A stretch of 36,446 nt of DNA, from assembly GCA_017829075.1 (NCBI GenBank), contig JAGAJA010000038.1:1-36446 (forward strand). The letters run 5' to 3'. Origin of the DNA: Oscillospiraceae bacterium (GTDB lineage Bacteria > Bacillota_A > Clostridia > Oscillospirales > Ruminococcaceae). Below are positions 33,068 through 36,446 of this stretch, one piece after another. The notes beneath the pieces are model-generated. The model worked only from the letters and a program-made list of their open reading frames with translations. It did not search any database and was not told the origin of the DNA. The position numbers and the translations under genes were made by a program. Position 1 is the stretch's first letter. Each line of letters starts with the position of its first letter.

Positions 33068-33778
33068 ATGGAAACGGAAGTTTTTTCACTTGGCCCGCTC
33101 ACTATGTATGTGTCGGAAAATCACCGCTTCGGCACTGACGCGTTCCTGCTTGCATATTACGCGGGAGTTAAGCCGGACAGCGTGGTGTGCGACCTTTGCA
33201 CCGGCTGCGGAATAATTCCGCTGATATTCTGCAAAAACATAAAACCGCACCTCATTTACGCCGTAGATATTCAGGAGGAGGCAATCGAGCTCCTTAAAAT
33301 GTCGGTAGAAAAAAATCATCTGGAGAACACTCTCCAGCCGTTGCTCGCCGACCTCCGAGAGCTTAATCAGACCCAGATAGGCTTCGAAACAATGGACATA
33401 GTTACCGCAAACCCGCCGTATATGACCAGCGGCTCCGGATTTGAGAAACTGGCAAGACCGCAGGCTATCGCCCGGCATGAGCTGATGTGTACCGTAGACG
33501 ATGTATGCCGCGCCGCCGGAAAGCTGCTGAAGTATGGCGGATTGCTGAAAATGTGCCACCGCCCGGAGCGGCTCGCGGACGTGCTGAACTCCATGCGGGA
33601 GAACAAGATAGAGCCGAAAAGCATCACCTTTGTGTTTAACAGCATTCTTGACAAGCCGTGGTTGTTTCTTGTCACCGGAAAGAAGGGCGCAAAATCCGGC
33701 ATGATCATTGAAAAGCCTATGATACTGCGGAATGACGACAAATCCTATACCGAGGAGTACACAAGACTATATGACTGA
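33068..33778 (+). CDS. tRNA1(Val) (adenine-37-N6)-methyltransferase-like protein (TrmN6/YabB family)
   Basis: This is a 236-residue SAM-dependent methyltransferase. The SAM-binding motif is VCDLCTGCGIIPLIF, followed by the acidic AVDIQEEA. The adenine-N6 motif ANPPYM (N-P-P-Y) is present. The opening SLGPLTMYVSENHRFGTDAFLLAYYA is typical of the family. The ATG at 33068 follows GGAGG by nine bases. It lies just ahead of rsmI, matching the yabB-yabC order in Bacilli. Confidence 0.92.
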   Translation: METEVFSLGPLTMYVSENHRFGTDAFLLAYYAGVKPDSVVCDLCTGCGIIPLIFCKNIKPHLIYAVDIQEEAIELLKMSVEKNHLENTLQPLLADLRELNQTQIGFETMDIVTANPPYMTSGSGFEKLARPQAIARHELMCTVDDVCRAAGKLLKYGGLLKMCHRPERLADVLNSMRENKIEPKSITFVFNSILDKPWLFLVTGKKGAKSGMIIEKPMILRNDDKSYTEEYTRLYD

Positions 33779-34607
33779 TAGCGGAAAGCTTTATGTGGTG
33801 GGTACGCCCATAGGAAATCTCTCGGATTTCAGCCCGCGGGGAATTGAAACGCTGGAAAGCGTGGACTATATCGCCGCCGAGGACACCCGCGTGACGCTCC
33901 GGCTACTTACCCATTTTGGCATAAAAAAGCCGCTTCTCAGCTACTACAAGCCACATGAAGCTGAGAAAAGCGCAAAGATACTTCAGCTTCTCTCGGAGGG
34001 AAGCAGCGTGGCTCTGGTGAGCGACGCGGGTATGCCCTGCATCTCCGACCCCGGAGTATATCTCGTGCAGAAATGCTATGAGCAGGGTATCCCGGTGGAG
34101 TCCGTACCCTGCTGCAATGCCGCCATAGCCGCAGTCGCGATAAGCGGTATAGACACCACCCGGTTCGCGTTCGAGGGATTTCTCCCGGTGAACAAAAAGG
34201 AGCGTCAGGAGCGGCTAAACGATACGGCAAAGCTTCCCCACACGCTGATCTATTACGAAGCCCCGCACAAGCTGCGGCAAACCCTTTCGGACTTGTCCGA
34301 AGCTCTCGGCGCCGGCAGGAACGCAGCGCTGTGTCGAGAACTTACCAAGCTCCATGAGGAGGTTATCCGGGGAACACTTTCGGAACTGTGCGGCATATAC
34401 GAGCAGTCTGAACCGAGGGGAGAATATGTTATCGTCATTGAGGGAGCAGCCCCTCAACAGCAGGAAACTATGACCCTTGAGCAGGCTGCTGAACTGGCAA
34501 GGAGCTACGCCGAGGGCGGCGACAAGCTGTCCGAAGCCTGCAAGAAAGCTGCGCAGGCTGCCGGAGTTTCCCGCAAGGAACTGTATAAATTACTTTCAGG
34601 CGAATAA
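33771..34607 (+). CDS. rsmI: 16S rRNA (cytidine-1402-2'-O)-methyltransferase RsmI
   Basis: This 278-residue enzyme methylates the ribose of C1402 at the decoding centre. The tetrapyrrole-methylase fold is clear: LYVVGTPIGNLSDFSPRG at the start, EDTRVTLRLL, VSDAGMPCISDPG and EGFLPVNKKERQERL. The C-terminal RsmI helical domain ends in AAQAAGVSRKELYKLL. Its ATG overlaps the stop of the preceding methyltransferase gene by eight bases, which suggests coupled translation. Confidence 0.97.
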   Translation: MTDSGKLYVVGTPIGNLSDFSPRGIETLESVDYIAAEDTRVTLRLLTHFGIKKPLLSYYKPHEAEKSAKILQLLSEGSSVALVSDAGMPCISDPGVYLVQKCYEQGIPVESVPCCNAAIAAVAISGIDTTRFAFEGFLPVNKKERQERLNDTAKLPHTLIYYEAPHKLRQTLSDLSEALGAGRNAALCRELTKLHEEVIRGTLSELCGIYEQSEPRGEYVIVIEGAAPQQQETMTLEQAAELARSYAEGGDKLSEACKKAAQAAGVSRKELYKLLSGE

Positions 34608-34637
34608 ATCATCTTATATACAGAAAGGAAAATCAAT

Positions 34638-34817
34638 ATGAAAACGATCAAGGAGAAAATGGACAAGAAAATAGGCCCTACCGCAAAGGTAGTTATCCCG
34701 ATAATCGGCGCGGTGATCGTAGTCGCAACTGCGGTCGCATATATCTGCATGAAGCTTGCGGACGAAATGCGCTACAACGAAAAGTGGAAGGACTATGACG
34801 AATGCGGCTGGCACTGA
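34638..34817 (+). CDS. Small membrane protein, 59 residues
   Basis: The product has a basic N-terminus (MKTIKEKMDKKIGPTAK), one hydrophobic helix (VVIPIIGAVIVVATAVAYIC) and a charged tail ending in DYDECGWH. The ATG follows AAAGGAA by seven bases. It overlaps the folC start by 16 bases. It is not recognised as any family; a single-pass membrane protein is the safe description. Its position and overlap with folC suggest it is a real gene. Confidence 0.72.
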   Translation: MKTIKEKMDKKIGPTAKVVIPIIGAVIVVATAVAYICMKLADEMRYNEKWKDYDECGWH

Positions 34818-36061
34818 GCTGCACCTGCAAGGAAATTGAGAAATTTCTGGGGCAGTATTCTCATTTCGGCGCGCCGGTAAAGGATCTTTCCCGGTTCGCC
34901 GCGCTGTGCCATCAACTCGGAGATCCACAGGAAAAGCTGCGTTACATTCACATTGTCGGCACGAACGGAAAAGGCTCAACTGCGGAATTCTGCGCCTGCG
35001 CTCTTGCGGAATGCGGGTATTCCGTCGGGAAATTCACCTCCCCCTATGTCCGCAGTGTCTGCGAGAGGATTGCCGTTACCTCGCCGGAGGGCTGTCATGA
35101 CATCAGCACGGAGGATTTTGCACGGATATCCGCGATAGTTGCAGATGCGGCGGAGCAGTGCGGAGATCTGGAGTTTTCCCAGTTCGAGATACTGAACGCG
35201 GTCGCGTTTCTCTACTATCTCGAAAAACAGGTGGATTACGTTGTGCTTGAAGCAGGTATCGGCGGCACTCTGGACTGCACCAACGTCATTCCTCAGCCGG
35301 AAGCGGCGGTCATTACCTCAATAGGACTTGACCACACGAAGATACTCGGCGATACCGTGGAAAAGATCGCCGCGTCAAAATGCGGGATAATCAAGGGCGG
35401 CAGAGCGGTCTGCGCCTATGGGATCCCGGATGGTGCAATGCAAATTATCAGAGAGCGCTGCGCACTGACCGGAGCGAAGCTAATAATCCCAGACGTGAAT
35501 GCGCTTGAAATCCACGGAAAGCCCGGACTTTCCGGCAGTCTTTTCAACTATAAGGGGCAGGAATACCGTGTCAAAATGGGCGGAGGATATCAGATAAACA
35601 ATGCGCTGACCGCGATAGAAGCGCTGGGGTGCATTGGCATACCCACCGACAGTATTGCGGCTGGTCTTGAACGCGCTGTGATACCTGCCCGAATGGAGCT
35701 GTTCCCCGGAAATATCCTGCTGGATGGAGGGCATAATCCTCAGGCGGCGGCAGCCGTAAGATCAGCGCTGGAGCAGTCAGGATATACGCATAAAACTGCG
35801 GCGATCGGCATGATGAACACCAAGGACTGCCGGGCTTTTCTGGAGGTAATTCTTCCCTGCTTTGACCGGGTGTTATTCTGCGATAATTTCTCTGAGGGTG
35901 CAGTCCCTGCGGAGGAACTGCAAGAATTCTCGCCTGGAGCGGCGGTGTTCCACGACCCTCAGAAGGCGCTGAATTACGCGCAGGAGACAGCAGACGGAGG
36001 GCTTCTGTACTTCGGCGGTTCGTTTTATTTTGCGGCGGAGATACGGAGGCTGCTGACATAA
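34802..36061 (+). CDS. folC: Folylpolyglutamate synthase / dihydrofolate synthase
   Basis: This 419-residue Mur-ligase-family enzyme adds Glu to folates. The P-loop is IVGTNGKGSTAEF; downstream GIGGTLDCTNVI and TSIGLDHTKILGDTVEKIAASKCGIIK are the folC signatures, followed by LLDGGHNPQAA in the C-terminal domain. The ATG at 34802 lies nine bases after AAGGA, inside the end of the small membrane protein gene. It is the last gene of the plus-strand run, ended by the terminator at 36100-36131. Confidence 0.96.
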   Translation: MRLALSCTCKEIEKFLGQYSHFGAPVKDLSRFAALCHQLGDPQEKLRYIHIVGTNGKGSTAEFCACALAECGYSVGKFTSPYVRSVCERIAVTSPEGCHDISTEDFARISAIVADAAEQCGDLEFSQFEILNAVAFLYYLEKQVDYVVLEAGIGGTLDCTNVIPQPEAAVITSIGLDHTKILGDTVEKIAASKCGIIKGGRAVCAYGIPDGAMQIIRERCALTGAKLIIPDVNALEIHGKPGLSGSLFNYKGQEYRVKMGGGYQINNALTAIEALGCIGIPTDSIAAGLERAVIPARMELFPGNILLDGGHNPQAAAAVRSALEQSGYTHKTAAIGMMNTKDCRAFLEVILPCFDRVLFCDNFSEGAVPAEELQEFSPGAAVFHDPQKALNYAQETADGGLLYFGGSFYFAAEIRRLLT

Positions 36062-36099
36062 AAATTTCTTGGGCATAAGTAGGATTTAATAAAGAAGTT

Positions 36100-36140
36100 A
36101 AGCCTGATAAGACCGAAATCTTATCAGGCTTTGTTATTTC
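36100..36140 (+). terminator. Terminator after folC
   Basis: AAGCCTGATAAG (36100-36111) and CTTATCAGGCTT (36120-36131) form a 12-bp stem, followed by TTGTTATTTC. The T-run is moderate. Confidence 0.82.
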
Positions 36141-36446
36141 ACAGATAAAACAAATTGGAATTTGTCTGGGAGTAGGAGCAAGCGGCGAAGCCAAAAAAAG
36201 CCTTGATTATTCGCAAAACAACCTACCCGCAGGAATGGGGCTGAATACCGTCGGCAGCGCACATTCCCTCGGTCAAGATTCCCTTCAATTTGTATCCGCG
36301 AAAAACCGGACAAGGGGGGAATGGGGAGAGGGCGCAAACAGGACGTTTGCGCAGTTGCCCCAAAGTGCGACACGATGTCGCACAACTATGGGCAACATGG
36401 GAGAGGAGTCTGAGGAGAAAACCGTAGGGGAAAGGGGGGAACGTCC
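36141..36446. other. G-rich non-coding region with nested hairpins
   Basis: No supported gene. Hairpins: GCGCAAAC/GTTTGCGC (36332-36352), and GTGCGACA/TGTCGCAC (36365-36383) enclosed by GTTGCCC/GGGCAAC (36354-36396). Several G-runs of four to six (around 36314-36330 and 36427-36440) could form G-quadruplexes. It runs off the window edge. It could be a structured RNA, a mobile-element end or a repeat. Confidence 0.55.

Noticed and set aside
36134..36385. An 83-residue minus-strand frame near the right edge
   Set aside because: No ribosome site, Cys/Leu/Phe-rich unusual composition, and it covers the hairpin-rich repeat-like region.

Overview
The window looks like chromosomal DNA of a Gram-positive anaerobe of the Clostridia, most likely the Oscillospiraceae/Ruminococcaceae. 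The reasons are an IspH-ribosomal-S1 fusion behind cmk and plsC, a FeoA-FeoB-small Cys-rich protein cassette, an HPr with both His and regulatory Ser sites, GGAGG-type ribosome binding sites, TTGACA/TATAAT promoters with 17-bp spacers, and many lipoproteins with LSGC lipoboxes. No rRNA, tRNA, CRISPR array, intact insertion sequence or phage gene was seen. Placement by name below family level would be a guess.

Layout, left to right. 1-388 is non-coding and starts inside a dispersed hairpin repeat. 389-4105 (minus) is a three-gene operon: SGNH-hydrolase lipoprotein, FGGY sugar kinase and HAD phosphatase, read from a perfect-consensus promoter at 4205-4233. 4526-8236 (plus) is a 1236-residue c-di-GMP protein with a LacI-type ligand-binding domain, GGDEF, EAL and a repeat-rich beta-solenoid-like tail. 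8310-9248 (minus) is a patatin. 9465-12758 (minus) holds clpB behind a ribbon-helix-helix protein whose promoter carries three phased TTAATAAT boxes. 12841-12933 is a second copy of the repeat, and it supplies the stop codon of a 98-residue gene. 13570-16529 (plus) is the feo iron(II) uptake operon, with a palindromic operator just downstream of its promoter.

16671-19891 (minus) is cmk-plsC-ispH/S1. 20081-22787 (minus) is an RpiR regulator, an HI0933-type flavoprotein and a GNAT acetyltransferase. 22972-27357 (minus) is a cell-surface group: a von Willebrand A lipoprotein, a membrane-anchored LysM-G5-M23 cell-wall hydrolase and a small lipoprotein. The M23 promoter overlaps four TGTAAC-type boxes that resemble WalR (YycF) sites. 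27522-27785 (minus) is HPr. 28275-28618 is a promoter followed by 131-bp tandem repeats full of hairpins. 28688-36061 (plus) is a dense gene run: RING-finger membrane protein, GT-C-like membrane glycosyltransferase, KtrB/TrkH potassium channel subunit, TrmN6-like and RsmI RNA methyltransferases, a 59-residue membrane protein and FolC. The last 385 bases hold a terminator and a G-rich multi-hairpin region.

The most interesting signals are: (i) two copies of the dispersed repeat that differ only at two bases which pair with each other; (ii) the five-part c-di-GMP protein with a solenoid tail; (iii) the probable WalR array on the M23 gene; (iv) the phased operator upstream of the RHH-clpB pair; and (v) the 131-bp promoter-plus-hairpin repeats ahead of the RING-finger operon. 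All were found by reading. No alignment, folding or database search was run.
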